This document shows, piece after piece, positions 18,341 to 32,400 of a DNA stretch of 64,000 nt (within the stretch, counting starts at the first letter, position 1; each line of letters opens with the position of its first letter). The translations under genes and the position numbers were made by a program. Location: contig NC_135251.1 of assembly GCF_964204865.1 (NCBI RefSeq), positions 20,832,001 through 20,896,000 of the forward strand, in the 5' to 3' direction. The notes beneath the pieces are model-generated. The model searched no databases and was not told where the DNA came from. It saw only the letters and a program-made list of their open reading frames with translations. The DNA comes from Styela clava. Its lineage: Eukaryota > Chordata > Ascidiacea > Stolidobranchia > Styelidae.

Positions 18341-21300
18341 ATGGTTGACGAAGCAGGGGATGACTCACTTTATCCTATAGCAGTTTTAATTGATGAATTA
18401 AGAAATGAAGATGTTCAACTTCAGTTAAACAGCATGAGAAAGTTGTCAACAATTGCTCTGGCATTGGGAGTTGAACGGACTAGATCGGAGCTAATTCCTT
18501 TTTTAACTGATTCTATGTGTGATGAGGTTGGAATTTTTTTTATTAGTTTGTTATAGATTTTCATCTTAAAATTAATATCAAGGTATTATTAATGATTTTT
18601 ATATTAATAATTCATTTTTCAAAATTAGAAAAGTAGAAACTCTCCTTGCGAAATTATTTTGTTCGGAAGCCTTTTCGTAAGCAGAAAATTTGTAAGTAGG
18701 AACGCATTTTACTGTATAAATGCCCAAATGCTTTCTACACACAAAACTCTGACATAATTGGCTGGTATGGGTTCAGCGCTTGGAGTTTCATATTCTTTCA
18801 CGTAACTTCATAGCCATTGAGATTTTTTGGTATATCTTTCACCATAAAACATCAGCTCAATTATGCAGTTATGTGATAGGGTCAAAAGCTCAAAACTAAA
18901 CAAGTAAACTTCAAACTTTTACATAGTCATAATACAAACGCGACTTAAAATTTGTAGATTAGTATTGGATTTTAAAATAATTAGATAGTTTGGAGCTGGA
19001 GCCACTGAAATTCCTGATAGCTCTGACTCCAACTCCATCTATTATGGTATAGAAAGCGTGCACTGACATACCAAACTTGTAACGTTTTCTGGTCAGGTTG
19101 AACGTATATCAGTATATGATATACAAATAATACAATATTATGAAATGGTAATACAAAATTGTATTCTCATTCAATTTAATTAGAAATTTTATGGAATAAA
19201 GGATATTGATATTTAGCGCTTAATGAGATTCACACTCGGCATAATTACTGGTACCTTAAACAGTGTTTCCCAACCTACCAGTATGTGTTTCCCAAAACTG
19301 AGTCGCCTTAAAATCTTTTTGGGTTGCTTCTTTTTACAACAAAAAACCTGTAAGTTATTGATTTTATTTTCTAGTATTTTTTAGCGTTTATTTTGCATTT
19401 GGTATTGGAGGGTTGCTAAATAGTACAGTAATTGTATATGTGGGATTGTGGGTAGTATCAAAGCGTAAAAACTTGGCAACATCAATTTGGCTATGTAAAG
19501 CCATGACACAATTTCAAAAACTCGCTGATAGTATACAAGTGTAGCTGTCTCACCTTGAGTTAATTCTTGGTAAAATAAATGCTATGTGAAAATGATCGTT
19601 TTTTTAAGTAGTTTAATTTTATGTTAAAGCAACCAAGAAATTGTGTTATTGCTGATAGTTTTGATTTTCTGATGTTTAAATTATATTACCTCATTACAGG
19701 ATGAAGTTCTTCTTGCGCTCGCTGAGCAACTTGGTTCATTCACACCATTGGTTGGTGGAAATGCTTTTGCGCATTGCTTGTTACCACCATTAGAGAGTTT
19801 GGCGACAGTGGAGGTAACTTTTTGCTGTCTTTCATCAATAATACTAAAAGACTTAATTAAGTCATTTAAAATATCACACGGAAAAGAAAGATTCATAAAC
19901 AAAACGGTTTTAACATTAGCTCCTATGGAAAAGGTGCCGCCAACGGAACATAAATTTGCACTTTTGTAGTTTTGAGGTTATTGTTCATCGTAAACATGGG
20001 TGTTTTTTTTTTGATACAAAATTTGTTTAGTTCTTGTTATTAACTTTGTATTTTTCAAAACAATAAACATGGCCAAGTTTTCCAATGAATGTTTTCAAAT
20101 AAGACTTTTATTGGTGTTGTTTTCCAATGAGTATATCATTCCCCATAAGAGCTAATGTTAAAATTGTTTTGTTTACACCTCTTATTTTTCTTGTGTAGTA
20201 TGGGTATTGAATGACTTGTTAGTCATTACATACATGGTATGATCAAAGTCTAATATCTTCGATTGCAAATAATTTTCTGGGATTTCATATAATTTTTAGT
20301 TTTTCTTTTATTGATTACCGTAATATTGCTCAATCAGTATAATCGGTGTTTAAACTAATCATTAATTCTGGATATAATTGCCATCCGGACTGACAGAAAA
20401 TAATAATAATCAGTGTCCCTCAGGTTCAGAGGCATAAATGAAAGTTTTTTTTCAGGATATAAGCATATTTCAACCCCAAGATACACTAACTTGAATTAAA
20501 GAACGCCAACACAATTACAATTGAACGAAATTCCAATTCATATTATTTAAAAGCTATGAATTTAGTCTTCATACTATTTTGTTCAGTAAATGAACCAGGC
20601 GTTCTACATAGCACACACATGGTACTTTATCTCTTGAAACTGAAAATAACAGTAAAAAATTTGCATTTTATCACTCATCACTATCACTATTTTTTCCTCT
20701 TTCTAGTATTAATTAATACCCTGTCCTTATCAACTTGTCCATGCATGTTTATCTAGTCCACGCATCTGGTACGAATAACCGGTCGACTAATCCCATACCT
20801 GACATGGACTGGTAACTGGACAAGAGGCCGTGGTGCTCCATATGATTAAGCCGTTTTATCGGCTTCCCAACCCAGGATAAAAAAGACATCATATCTTAAT
20901 TTTATTTACCAGGAAACCGTCGTTAGAGACAAAGCAGTGGAATCTTTACGAACCGTAGCAAATGATCATTCACCTGCAGATCTGGAGACTCACTTGGTTC
21001 CTCTCATAAAAAGATTGGCAACTGGAGATTGGTTCACATCAAGAACATCATCATGTGGACTTTTCAGGTTGGTATTTTTGATGAGGTTGAATTTTTTTTA
21101 GTTTTTTTTTTTTGGGACATTTTGTGGAGTTTTATTTAATTCAGGCATCCGCAATTCAGTGGTTCTCATTTTCATGATTTGTGGCCCATTTATGTCCACT
21201 CCTCTTCTATAAAAATACTGAGGGCCCAGTTTGAAACATGCTGAGATAGGTGATAATAGGTCTAAAAATTAATTGAGAATGTGTGAAGATTTTCTTATGT

Positions 21301-24300
21301 TAGGTATTTAGTATCGATTTCTCAGGTAATTGGTTTTAATTACTGGTTTGATTCAATGATTTAGATTTTGGGTTGTTGTAGACATAATATATGTATTAAA
21401 TAAAAAGGACAAGGATTGGTGTTCATTAATGAAGTGAATTAATATACTGTACTTTCTCGACTTCAAGGTGTTTTTTGTATAATATTGATGTATATTATTC
21501 GCTATATTCATTAAGAAAATTTAGAAATACTGGACTGGATTAAATATTGTCTGTTAAATTTCAAACTTTTACTCAATTTCAAAAACATCAGTAAATTTCT
21601 CAAGTCAAGCAATGTTTTTTTTTATTTGGCAGCGTTTCTTATTCTCGAGTATCATCGACTGTAAAACAAGAACTGCGAACATTATTCCGAAATCTGTGTG
21701 GAGATGATACACCAATGGTTCGGCGTGCAGCGGCTTCTAAACTGGGTGAATTTGCAAAAGTAAGTCGTGGACTTTTCAGTTTGCAAAATTGTATACCAAA
21801 TGTATAAGAAAATCAATATCTACCAAGATATTTTATTTAGTCTTATATTAAATTGAACAATTTTTTTTCTGCCAGTCAAATGTAACTCTTTTAAAGGGAG
21901 AGTTTCCTACATCGAATATGACTGTATTGAAATATTCATTCCTTTTGTACATTCATGCTACAAATTTGACGTACATTTTGAACATATGAGGCTACGATAG
22001 TAATAACCTATTATTGAACCTTTACATCTTTTCATAATATTTTTTCCAGGTCCAAAATTTAACAGTATTTTCTATCTAATATTTTTTGTAAGAAATATCC
22101 CTGTAGAAAATTTTATTGTTGGATATGAGAATATGTTTTTAAGTATCGAAATATGCATATCCTAATTATCATTGCACAGAAAATTAAAATCTACCATTGC
22201 AATTTGTATCAATACCATTAATTTTTTTATTTGTTTTGTTTGCTTGTTACGTCATCACCGTCTCCCACATAGCAACAATGAGTGAAACTGGTTAATCATT
22301 ACTAAAGTCTATTTTAGTCCTGAATAGTAGCATACCAAAATAAAGGTGACATGATATGGTGCAATATACTATAGATATAGCAATATAGACATTCATTGTA
22401 AAATTAATATTAGTCTTGTAATACTAAAATTTTTCATTGCAAATTGGTTTATCAAAACATTGAAAGAAATTTGATTGCCATTTACAGATATGTTTTAGAT
22501 TAGATAAGATATGAGATATGATGAAACTCAAATTAGACCACCGTAATAATTTTTCAGTGAGAACAGAATGAAAACACTTTACAATTTTTTTGAAAAGTTT
22601 ATGGAATAAATTTATAATATTGTCATTTGTTGTCGTTAGACTTCGTATATTACTGTATCATATTCTCTTTTTCAAACATAATCTTAAGATAGAGTTTCTT
22701 CTTCGGGAGATTTTTCGAGTAGCAAAAAATATAGCAAAAACAATATCTTTTTGTATAGCTTTGTATACAGTATACCTCTCCTTCATTTTCCCCTTCTCAA
22801 ACATTATTGGTAATGGAGTTTCCACAAAAAATTTTGAAATTACAAGCGACGGCAAAAAAAAATTTTAATAAATTTTAATTACCATAAATTAATAAAATTT
22901 ATATAAAGCTAGTATTGATAATAGCTAATGTTAATGAATGGAATCAGTGAGTTAATGATTCAACTTGACAAAACGAGATTGCTCAGTAAAATATTTTATG
23001 ATATTTTATGCTGACATTTTAAACAAATTTTATCAATTTCAGGTTGTTGAGAAGGATAATGTTATTTCTGAAATTATTCCAATGTTGCACAATTTAGCTA
23101 ATGACGAACAAGATTCTGTGAGATTACTTTCAGTTGATGGATGTGTTGCAACTGCAGGTAATTTTTTCACTGTTGTGTACTGGAATAATATTCATGATTT
23201 CAAGTTTTGTTGAATAGAATATAGCTTTCGCCTTTGAAAACAGTTAGATAATCCGTTCTGCAAATATATCGAGAAAATATTACAGTTGTTTCACAGAAAA
23301 TAAAATTTCGACAATAATATATTGGTAATATACAGGGTGTTCATGAAATTGTTACAATCAAAATTTTGCTAGAAAGTTGGTTTTCAATACAGTATTTCTC
23401 CTTAATTTAGCACATAAATCGGTGTGAAATTTTCAGTGTTCATATATAATACGCATATATAGGTTTTATGTTCCTCTCTTGCGTTGCGATTAGACATTAT
23501 GTCTGCTTTTAATACACCTTTATATGACCACAATTAATTGCTCAGAGCACGGTAACATCTTTTACCTAATTTTGTAGAGGATTTCATTTATAATATAATA
23601 TTGGGAATTTTATAAAAAAAAAATGTTTTCTCCAATATGTTTTTCTATTATTCAGAGTTACTTAATGAACAAGAGTGTGAAAAATATTTGTTGAATACCA
23701 TCAAAGAAGCGGCAACTGACAAATCATGGAGGGTACGATATGTTCTTGCTGATAAATTCACTCTTCTGCAGAAAGCTATTGGTCCAAATCTCACCAAAGA
23801 TCATCTTGTACCAGCTTTCCAGGTAAGTTACTTCTTTTTTCATATTTCACTTTAGGTCAGAGTTTCTCAAACTGCGCTGCGGACCTGCTATGGGCCCATG
23901 GGACTTTAATCAAAGACCTTCAACAGGTACCACTCGTCACATCACTGCACTAATCTAAAGTAAATTAACTGTGATTTGTTCTATTCTTTGACTATGATGG
24001 ATTTATCTATTTACTTTCATTTATTGGCTTCTTTTAATAAACATAACTGATGGAAACGTGAAAATAACTGATGAAAAGATGTTAAAGGCAAAACTTGGTA
24101 TTTTTATAGAAGACCAGGAAGCCTCGCAAGTTGAGAGTCTTCTTCGGAATAGGGCCACATATCATGAAAGTTCTGCTGTATGCTTTTGGCCAGGGGTGGG
24201 CAAATTACTGCCCAAAGACCGGATTGTTTCATCCGCCCACTTGAGTCTACTGAAATTATGACTATAGTTTTTATGGATATAAGTTTCTGTTGATAATATC

Positions 24301-27300
24301 GATGAAAATAACATCATGATGACCCCAATTTGTTGCATTGTACTTCTCATTATTGTATAAACGTTAACCTAGCTGTTGTAAGTGAACTGTTTTTTATTCA
24401 TAAATCATAATTTTGCGCCTCTGACCAAGTAAACCAAGTCTATTATGTGAATCTGGCCCACTTAGAAAAGTAATTACCCATGCCCACCCCTGCTTTAGGC
24501 AAATACTGTGGCTTTCAGTAAGTATTCTATTCCATTGCATTCTGTTATTTAGTATTCAATCTTTTTTCGCAGTCTCTGTTGAGAGATGTTGAGGCTGAAG
24601 TACGAGCTGCAGTTGCTCACAAAGTAAAAGATTTCTGTGATCAACTACCAGCTGATAGTCGCGAGACTGCTATTATGCAGAATATTCTTCCACATGTCAA
24701 GGAACTAGTGGTCGACTCTAACCAACATGTTAAATCTGCTTTGGCCTCAGTCATCATGGGTCTGTCACCTATCGTTGGCAAGGATGCCACCATCGAACAT
24801 CTACTGCCGCTGTTCCTGTCGCAGTTGAAAGATGAGTGCCCTGATGTTAGATTGAATATCATATCGAACTTGGATTGTGTCAATGAGGTAGGGGTTCAGT
24901 TGTGTTTTGTGCAAAGGGTTGTTTATTTTATTTTCATATTTTTACTATTTTAAGATCCTTCGGAGTGAATAAAGAAAGCATTTTATATCCTTTTTTTTTT
25001 AAATTTGCTTTTTTAAATTAAAACAGAAATGTCTGAAACGAATTAAATATGCAAGTACGATCAGGATTATTTATTTGATGTTTCAAATTCTTCATTTAAT
25101 AGAGAATACTTTGAGAATAGTTTCATTCGAAAATTTTGTCTTTTTAAGCTTTTGGTATCTCTTGGCAGGACAAAAATCACAATTAAATTTTTTGTCACCA
25201 GAAACATAAAATCTTTCAAAATGACGTGGTTTTAACTATTCTGTATTATTGCTTTCAATTTCTTCTATGTATCATCTCATAGTAAACAATTCTTTGAAAA
25301 TTCCCTTCTGTAAAGTTTCCCCATACCTCTTCCATTTGGCTTCAGAGGTTTGACACATTTTACTAATAATGAAATGATATTATCCATATGCTCTTTACAT
25401 ATTGCAATTCTTCAATGAGGGAAAAATAAATAGTAGGCATCATTCTAAAGATTGAATTTTACATTGAAAACTATGATTTTGGTTATGCAATTTCTGGAAG
25501 TTTTTTTAACAGAATAGAATTTTTTTAATTACATACATGAGGCATTCATATTTGATTCAAAATACCATTCCCAATTTTTCTTCACTTTCAATTTAAAAAT
25601 TTTACGATTCCATATTTACTAGGTTATCGGGATCGATCAATTGTCTCAGTCATTGCTTCCAGCTATTGTCGAGTTGGCAGAAGATAGCAAATGGAGAGTA
25701 CGTCTTGCGATCATCGAGCACATGCCTCTACTCGCCACTCAACTTGGTCAACAGTTTTTTGATAAAAGACTGAGTACCATATGCTTGCAAGTAAGTTGTG
25801 ATAGAGTGGTCACTTCATTTCCTAAGTTACAAAATATTTGTTCAAGTTGTATCGGTATACAGACTTTCGAATCCTACACTCCGGTCCAGACTGACTGGAT
25901 GCGTGATGCAATAGAAAATGAGTATCAAAAGTTTATTACAATAATACTTAAAGATAAACATAGTTAAACATAATTGAAACATAGATTTTATAGCAGTAAA
26001 AAGTGACTTGTTGTTTAAGGAAATTACTTGACGTCTATGGTGATAATTAAGGCAAACGACCGCAAGTTGGGTCGGAGTGATAAATAGGTAGGGTCACAAC
26101 CAGGTCATGGGGTCAGTGGGGTCGCTGAGGTATGGTAGAGGATGGATGTACAACTCATCTAAGATTTGACAAACCATGTTAAATTTAGCAGTTTGTACCA
26201 TGGCTTAATGTAAAACAGGCCCATAGGCATCACTCTATGCTTTTGTTATTCAAAATGTAGGTGTTTATTGTGACATCACTGTTGAGTTTTAGCTTATTTT
26301 ACTTAATACCACCACATGACCAAACTCAAAAGTCTAGTGAAATAAGCTTTAAAGTTTCATGAAAATTGACACTTGACACTTGAAAGTTGTCTTTGGGGTC
26401 GTCCTGAAAAAAGCTTGGGAACCCCTGCGTTAGAGCTTTTTTGTTGGCATACACTCTCGTTAGTTGTAACAACATAATACTTTTTGAAATAATGATAATG
26501 ACCAAACTAACGAAATATTAAATCACTTGATCCTTTGTGGGCAGAAACGGCTGGTTCAAAATGTTGATGGGTCAAAATGTTTAGAACCCCTAATTGGCTG
26601 GCCTCTTGAGACCACTTCAGTTTTAAAACCATCTCACTGGACCGGTTTTGAGGGACATGTAATCAGGTGTACCTTAATTTAATTAGATGTTGAACCTTGG
26701 GTGTCGATGATCGATAACCAATCTTGGTTCCTCGCGTGTGTGTGTTTAATTTTATTTTTTGTCAATTTTGTATGTTATTTTTTACTGGATGCAAAGAATA
26801 AACCTGGCATAGCCTACATATTTTAATCTCTTTTATTCTTTGTTTTTAACAGTGGCTTGTCGATCATGTGTATGCCATTCGTGATGCTGCAACAGTCAAC
26901 TTGCGTAAAATTGTTGAGTTTTTTGGTCCGGAATGGGCAGAAGAATCCATCATGACAAAAGTCATCAACCTATCCCAGGACCAAAATTACTTGCGAAGAA
27001 TGACAACCTTATTCTGTATCAATGAATTGTCTTCAGCGCTAGGTCCTGATCATATCACAAGACTGGTATTACCGACTGTTCTAAGAATGGCAAATGATGA
27101 GGTTTGTTTTATGTTTTGATATTAAAAATATGAATTTAAAATGTTCTTCACAAAATAGATTACAAAGGTTAGCAATTTACCATTCTGTAGTTTGCTACAT
27201 TTTTGAAAAGATATAGACAACTGTTTTGGCATAACAGGTTACATCAAGACTTCCAATTCCACCACCCAGTGTATACTAAATTGGGTAGGCATTAGGCAAT

Positions 27301-27505
27301 ATGCGCGAATGTGTAAAAACAAATGTAAACATTTCAGGTTGCAAATGTGAGATTCAATGTTGCCAAGAGTTTGGGAAAGATTGGATTACTTCTGGATGGA
27401 ACCAGTGTAAGCTCGGAGGTCAAACCGACCTTGCAACGATTATCACATGATGCCGATGTCGACGTTCAGTTCTTTTCACAACAAGCTCTTCAAATTCTGG
27501 CCTAG
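18341..27505 (+). CDS. PPP2R1A/B: PP2A 65-kDa regulatory subunit A (scaffold), complete, 10 exons
   Basis: Scaffold of protein phosphatase 2A; its HEAT repeats hold the catalytic C and the regulatory B subunits. Exons: 18341-18526, 19700-19813, 20913-21067, 21633-21759, 23043-23157, 23656-23822, 24573-24887, 25623-25790, 26853-27101 and 27338-27505. All are bounded by AG and GT with matching phases, giving 587 residues against 589 in the human protein. Diagnostic segments: [20 protein letters not shown] at the start, GLSPIVGKD and [18 protein letters not shown] in the middle, [16 protein letters not shown] near exon 8, and a C-terminus ending LQILA. Since most invertebrates have one gene, alpha or beta cannot be assigned. 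Several donors are weak (GAG before GTTGGA, CAG before GTTGGT, GAG before GTTTGT). Introns carry a SINE tail, hAT elements and remnants. Confidence 0.97.
20755..20896 (+). mobile_element. SINE 3'-tail copy
   Basis: It matches the 3' half of the SINE at 29447-29795 (CTAATCCCATACC, GGACAAGAGGCCGTGG, CATATGATTAAGCCG) but lacks the tRNA-like head. It ends about 16 bases before exon 3 of the PP2A gene. Confidence 0.75.
21158..21235 (+). mobile_element. hAT end remnant
   Basis: CAGTGGTTCTCATTTTC followed by GTGGCCCATTTATG resembles a hAT 5' end. No partner end was identified; it lies in intron 3 of the PP2A gene. Confidence 0.3.
23860..23950 (+). mobile_element. hAT end remnant
   Basis: CAGAGTTTCTCAAACTGCG followed by GGGCCCATGGGAC is typical of a hAT terminus. 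Located in intron 6 of the PP2A gene, with no clear right end. Confidence 0.35.
24191..24492. mobile_element. Short hAT MITE with 8-bp TSD
   Basis: Left end CAGGGGTGGGCAAATTAC, right end the inverse CAGGGGTGGGCATGGG. Flanked by CTTTTGGC (24183-24190) and CTTTAGGC (24493-24500), 7 of 8 matching. It lies in intron 6 of the PP2A gene. Confidence 0.85.
26395..26426 (-). mobile_element. hAT end remnant
   Basis: The inverse complement reads CAGGGGTTCCCAAGC, a hAT terminus, in intron 8 of the PP2A gene. The other end was not found with confidence. Confidence 0.35.
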
Positions 27506-29230
27506 TTTTCTCCAGCCAATTATCTTGCACATTACAAATTATACCCGGCTGTAAAGAAAAAACGATTATGTTCGATTCGAACATGAAACATGGATAAAGC
27601 AAACTTGATCTGTTACCGTTCCTGGTTCCTCCTTCCTGTATTTTATAATATTACAGTCGGCGGAATGTCGCCATCAATTTTTTTTTTTGTATAAATTTAT
27701 TATCTTGTGGGAAGATTTCAGTCACCAAGAATCATTTCTCTATGGTCGTAATTATAAGAACGTTCGACACCAAATTAACCGGAAAAAAGCATATCATAAT
27801 AAGATATATTCCATAAGTTTGAGTTTATGAACATATGGTAATTCATTGTTCATATTCAAATGTTGAACATAACAAACGGGATTCTGCATTGATTCACGGC
27901 ACCAAGCGAGGAGCTATCAATGAATTTGTATATTTTAATCTGGCATGTTGTAATTCCTAATAAGGCTTTTGATTTGTAATTTCCATCAGAGGCGCTTCAT
28001 GTTCCTTGTATTATTATTGGCTTTGTTTATGTGAACGTAAGGTCTCTGTGTGTCTTTCTGATGATATTACTAGATAAATTTATACAGTACTGTAAGCGAA
28101 TCGTTCCCTCATTGGCTAGAGTCTGGTAGTAATCGGCAGTGTCTGCATCAAGTTAACATACATGACTGAGTTGCTCAAATTCGCTCAACAGATACCCTCC
28201 GTTTAGAATATATGCTGGTTATGGACATATCTTAGACGTAAAGGAGAGACCTGTTCATCGTGAAACACCTCGAAATTAGAAGGTGAAAAGATTCCCAGAA
28301 AATTTGCCTGTGGTAGAATTAAAAAGTTCGCTGTAAGCTTGATGTTAACGATATTGAACGGTTAACGAAAACGCCATGCCTTCCAGACTGGCACGAGGCT
28401 TGTTTAGATAGCAAAGTCTGTCCGCCTGTTCGTCGTCATTTGGAAGATAATTTACGACGTGGTGGCGTTGGAGAGCAGTCCTGGGACGTTTTATTTTAGA
28501 AACATGTTGGTGATTTTACTCTAAGAGAAACCCCAATGCCATTGAATCCATCCAGCGCTAGAATCCAAGATATTTTGGTTCATGATATTAATGTCTATGG
28601 CTAAACTAAACTGACTTCTAACTAACGAACGGACCTAATTGATGATAGGGAGACTTCTGACAAAAGTTTCGTTTTGAATTGTTTTCGGTGGCGCTGGAGA
28701 GCAATCAATGCTGCCTTTCGTACGCCTGTTAATTGCTTTGCTCAAAGAGAAGTATTAATTTGATTGAATTCATTCATTTTATTATATATATAGCACTTTT
28801 AAATTCGTTATTGTATGAAATGGAAATGTCGAATCATCTTGCTAATGTTAAGATGGTGGAAAGCCTTTTAAGGCCGTCAACATTACTCACTAGTTATCAT
28901 CAAAATTACTTTTTCGTTTCGCGAATTAGGCAAATAAAACGATATATAATATGAATTTAAAGAGTTTCATGGTGAGTACTGAAATTCGTCATAAAAAATT
29001 AAAAACGCCAATCGGTAATGTTTATTTTTACAAAAATAATTTCAATATATATGTACTTCCTTGTTTGACACATCTCATACCAATCATCACCAATTTCCAT
29101 TACGAATGCGTTTTATAATTAATTACCTAATCAGTTGTCCTAAATTGGTATCAGTTATATAATTACTCGGCATAAAAATTGAAGTAAAAATATTCGTCTG
29201 CCCTGTAATGTTCACCAACACAAAATCGCT
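27506..29230. other. Convergent intergenic region, nothing recognised
   Basis: Contains the 3' UTR of the PP2A gene at its left and that of the minus-strand VWA gene at its right. No canonical AATAAA stands out near 27505. I see no further coding exon, paired terminal repeats or RNA gene. Confidence 0.5.
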
Positions 29231-29424
29231 TCATACACTAGCAGTCTCTTCGTATTTTTCTGTACTCAATAGCTGGTCAGACCGACAAGTTGTTTTTGGT
29301 GAGCGTACATTATAAACATGTTGTCTTCGAATAATGTATATCACACAGCAGGTCAGAAGTACGATTATTACAGCAGCAAGTGCAAAAGTTAATATTGCAA
29401 CTGTGTTGTTCATATCACCACCTC
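29231..29424 (-). CDS. Last exon: transmembrane helix and cytoplasmic tail
   Basis: The acceptor is CTTTTTTCAG before GAGG (phase 1). The open frame runs on past the acceptor into a SINE in the intron, but that extension is not coding. The exon gives GGGD, the membrane helix and a tail rich in Ser, Thr and charged residues. Confidence 0.85.
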
Positions 29425-32400
29425 CTGAAAAAAGAACCGATTTTGTTGACGGCGCGGCGGTGTGGCTCAACGGGCTAAGCGTTAGGAATACGCTCGCCAC
29501 CGCACCTCTAATTACTCTGCGTGGGTTCGCAGGTTCGAATCCCATGTAGGGATGGTTATGTGCGAGAGGATTGCTGGACTCCTCGCCGTCGTTGGGTGGT
29601 TCACGTAACCGCTGGTCGGTTACGGCTTCCTCCACCACCAAGTCCATGCTTCCGAAAACAAACAATACAGTAAAAACTAATCCCATACCCGACTTGGAAT
29701 GGTAACCGGACGAGAGGCCGTGGTTCGCCATATGGATAAGCCGTCTTATCGGCTTTCCTCTCCCCCGGGATGAATATGTAAATCCTATCCTATATCGTTA
29801 GTTGGACGCAAAATTAACTCGCTAATAAGAATCAATATTTCGAGTACCCCGAAAATTCTCTCGGTGCGCAATCAATTTTCAGCACAACCCGACGTAAAGT
29901 TTTTTATTATTATATTTTATGTGATTTTAAGGTAGAGTTGCCTAAAATTTATTGTTTGTTTTTTGCTCGCTTCACAGCTCATCAACTTTGAATTAGATTG
30001 AGTAACTTCGAATATTTCAAGTTGGATCTTTTATCACTAAATGTTCGTCACAAAGCCCACCAAATATTATCCTTTATACTTTCATTCTACACACCAAATG
30101 TCCATTACCTGTTGGATTCATTGGATCACCGCCCGGTTCTCTTTCACAACGATATCCTTCGATTGTATCGACACATATAGGATAACGTCCCCCACATGGG
30201 TTAGATACACAGTCGTCAATGTCTGTTATTGCATGAATGAGTCATTAATTTTGAATCTTCTCATGATATAATACTTAATATAACAAAGTGAACAAGTTTT
30301 ATAGTAATATGGGCGAGATGGCAAAGCTATCAAAGCGTTTAGCCAGTTTTACGCCTTATCACTGTGAACGGCAAATCGAGCCCCAAACAATAAAATGGGA
30401 AAGGCTTCAAGGCGGAACAATTTCGCTGGAAACTTTGATTTTAACCACGTAATAAACATGTTAAAGGACAGTCAATTTGTTTAGTTGAAATAAACGTAAT
30501 TCATACTCGTTTGATATATATATATATAAACAAAAACCATTTAGCAAAATAAAAATCATATATAATATTGGATTTTTAAAACTTTTTGCGTATCACTGCC
30601 ATGATTGAAATTTATTGTAGGCCCACTAGAAAATGCTCGGTGGCTCACAGGTTGTCGACCACTGCCCAATCAGGTTGCCCAAACTGGGTAGGCAATCCCG
30701 AATCGGGAAGATCCCAGTCCTTTGATGCCTTACATATAAGACGCTGCTTTTAAAGAACTTTCACATGAGTGAATGACGTGAAAACGCTATATAAAAACTA
30801 TGCAGTAATCTAATTATTAAAAGCATTCCATTACTGTATTAAAATCATTGTTACAAAGAGGGCTTTCGTACGTTAAGAGGGCTTTCGTAAGTTGAAAAAT
30901 CGGCGCTTCAGAAGTATTTGTACCAATATGGAGGTAACTAATTTTGTTCGCCTATTTTATATTAAGTTGTGTAAAGGGACTGAAACCTATGGGAAAGATG
31001 ATATTCACTTAGCTAACACAGGCAGTCTAAGAACTCGTAATAGGGCTTAAGGTTAATATATACGAAACATGAATTGGCTATTATCTAATTTTAGAGTCCG
31101 ATATATATATACTCTGCTTATACGGTTTCTAAAATTCACATTTTTTGTTACTTTACAGTGAAATCTATTTCACATGATACTTACTTTCACATAAATTGCC
31201 GACCGATCGAAACCCTTGGTTGCATACGCATTGGTACTGGTTTATTCCGTCGACGCATCTTGAATTTTCTTTACATGGATTCGGGAAACAATCATCAATG
31301 TCTATACAATTCACTCCATCACCATAGAATCCCAATTTACATTTACAATCAAAGCCATTAGCTTTGTTAGTGCATTTAGCATGTGGACTACAATTGTCCG
31401 TTCCAGCAGCACATTCGTCTGTAAATATATCAGGATATGTTACGGTACTTTCTATAATTTTTCCCGATACAGAAGAACGGGAAACCGTTAAAAATCAGCA
31501 TTTCAGTTTCATTGGCGAGCTGAAATTTGAAGATCGAACTCAGCCAGAGACCTGAGTTCTCCACCATGAATCAAGCAAATAATTAAAGTTGCAGTGACGT
31601 GATAAGAATATCCCGTTTTTCATAGTCGGTAACGTGCGTGATCTGCTTTGCAAATATCACTCATAAACACCATTTGAACTAAACATTTGTTTGGCCAATC
31701 CCTCACTTGGCCTGGCGCAAATTAAATTGAAACTTTGAAAGTCCGGACCGACTTGATACAACGTTTATATCAGGTTAAAATCTCAACCTACGTCAATTTT
31801 GTAAAATATGCGGTAATATTTTATAAGACGAGGGAATATTTTTAGAAAATAACCGGCATGAATATTATAATACCTAAAGTTTTAATAAATGTTCATCTTA
31901 CCACAAAAAAATCCTTCTTTAGCTAATTCGCTTTCCAACGTTTCCATAACAGTAGATAAAGACTCAAAATCTGTTCGTGTAAAGACTCGTTCATTTGTTT
32001 TGCCTCCATTTGCAAATACTTTCAATTGTTTCAATTGGTAGTGGCCAACTCCTATTACAAAGTTAGTGATGTTACGCAGCACGGTTTGGTGATATCTACA
32101 ATGGAAAATTGGGTATATTACGACAAAGAAAACAGGTACTCACTCTTATCTACCATGTCCATTCATTATATTTGCATAAATGAATATCGTCACTTTGGTT
32201 GAAACTACCAATGCGATTGATATAAATATTTCAAAGCTTCAACTGAGCCAACATGGATAAAAAAGTGTCCCGAAATCGTAATATATTTTTGCGTTCTCAT
32301 GGTATAATCAATTCAAGTTTTTTATGTTTTACTTTCATCATAATCCGAACGACTTGAAAACCAGTCTTCGATATTGTCAACTTCATACCAATAATACCGA

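Noticed and set aside
29447-29560. tRNA gene suggested by A and B boxes
   Set aside because: It is the head of a longer repeat with a CCTAT-type tail whose 3' part recurs elsewhere in the window; a SINE explains it better.
29231-29731. 166-codon minus-strand frame read as a whole protein
   Set aside because: Only the first part up to 29424 is an exon; the rest reads through the intron into a SINE. The acceptor CTTTTTTCAG and phase match the upstream EGF exon.
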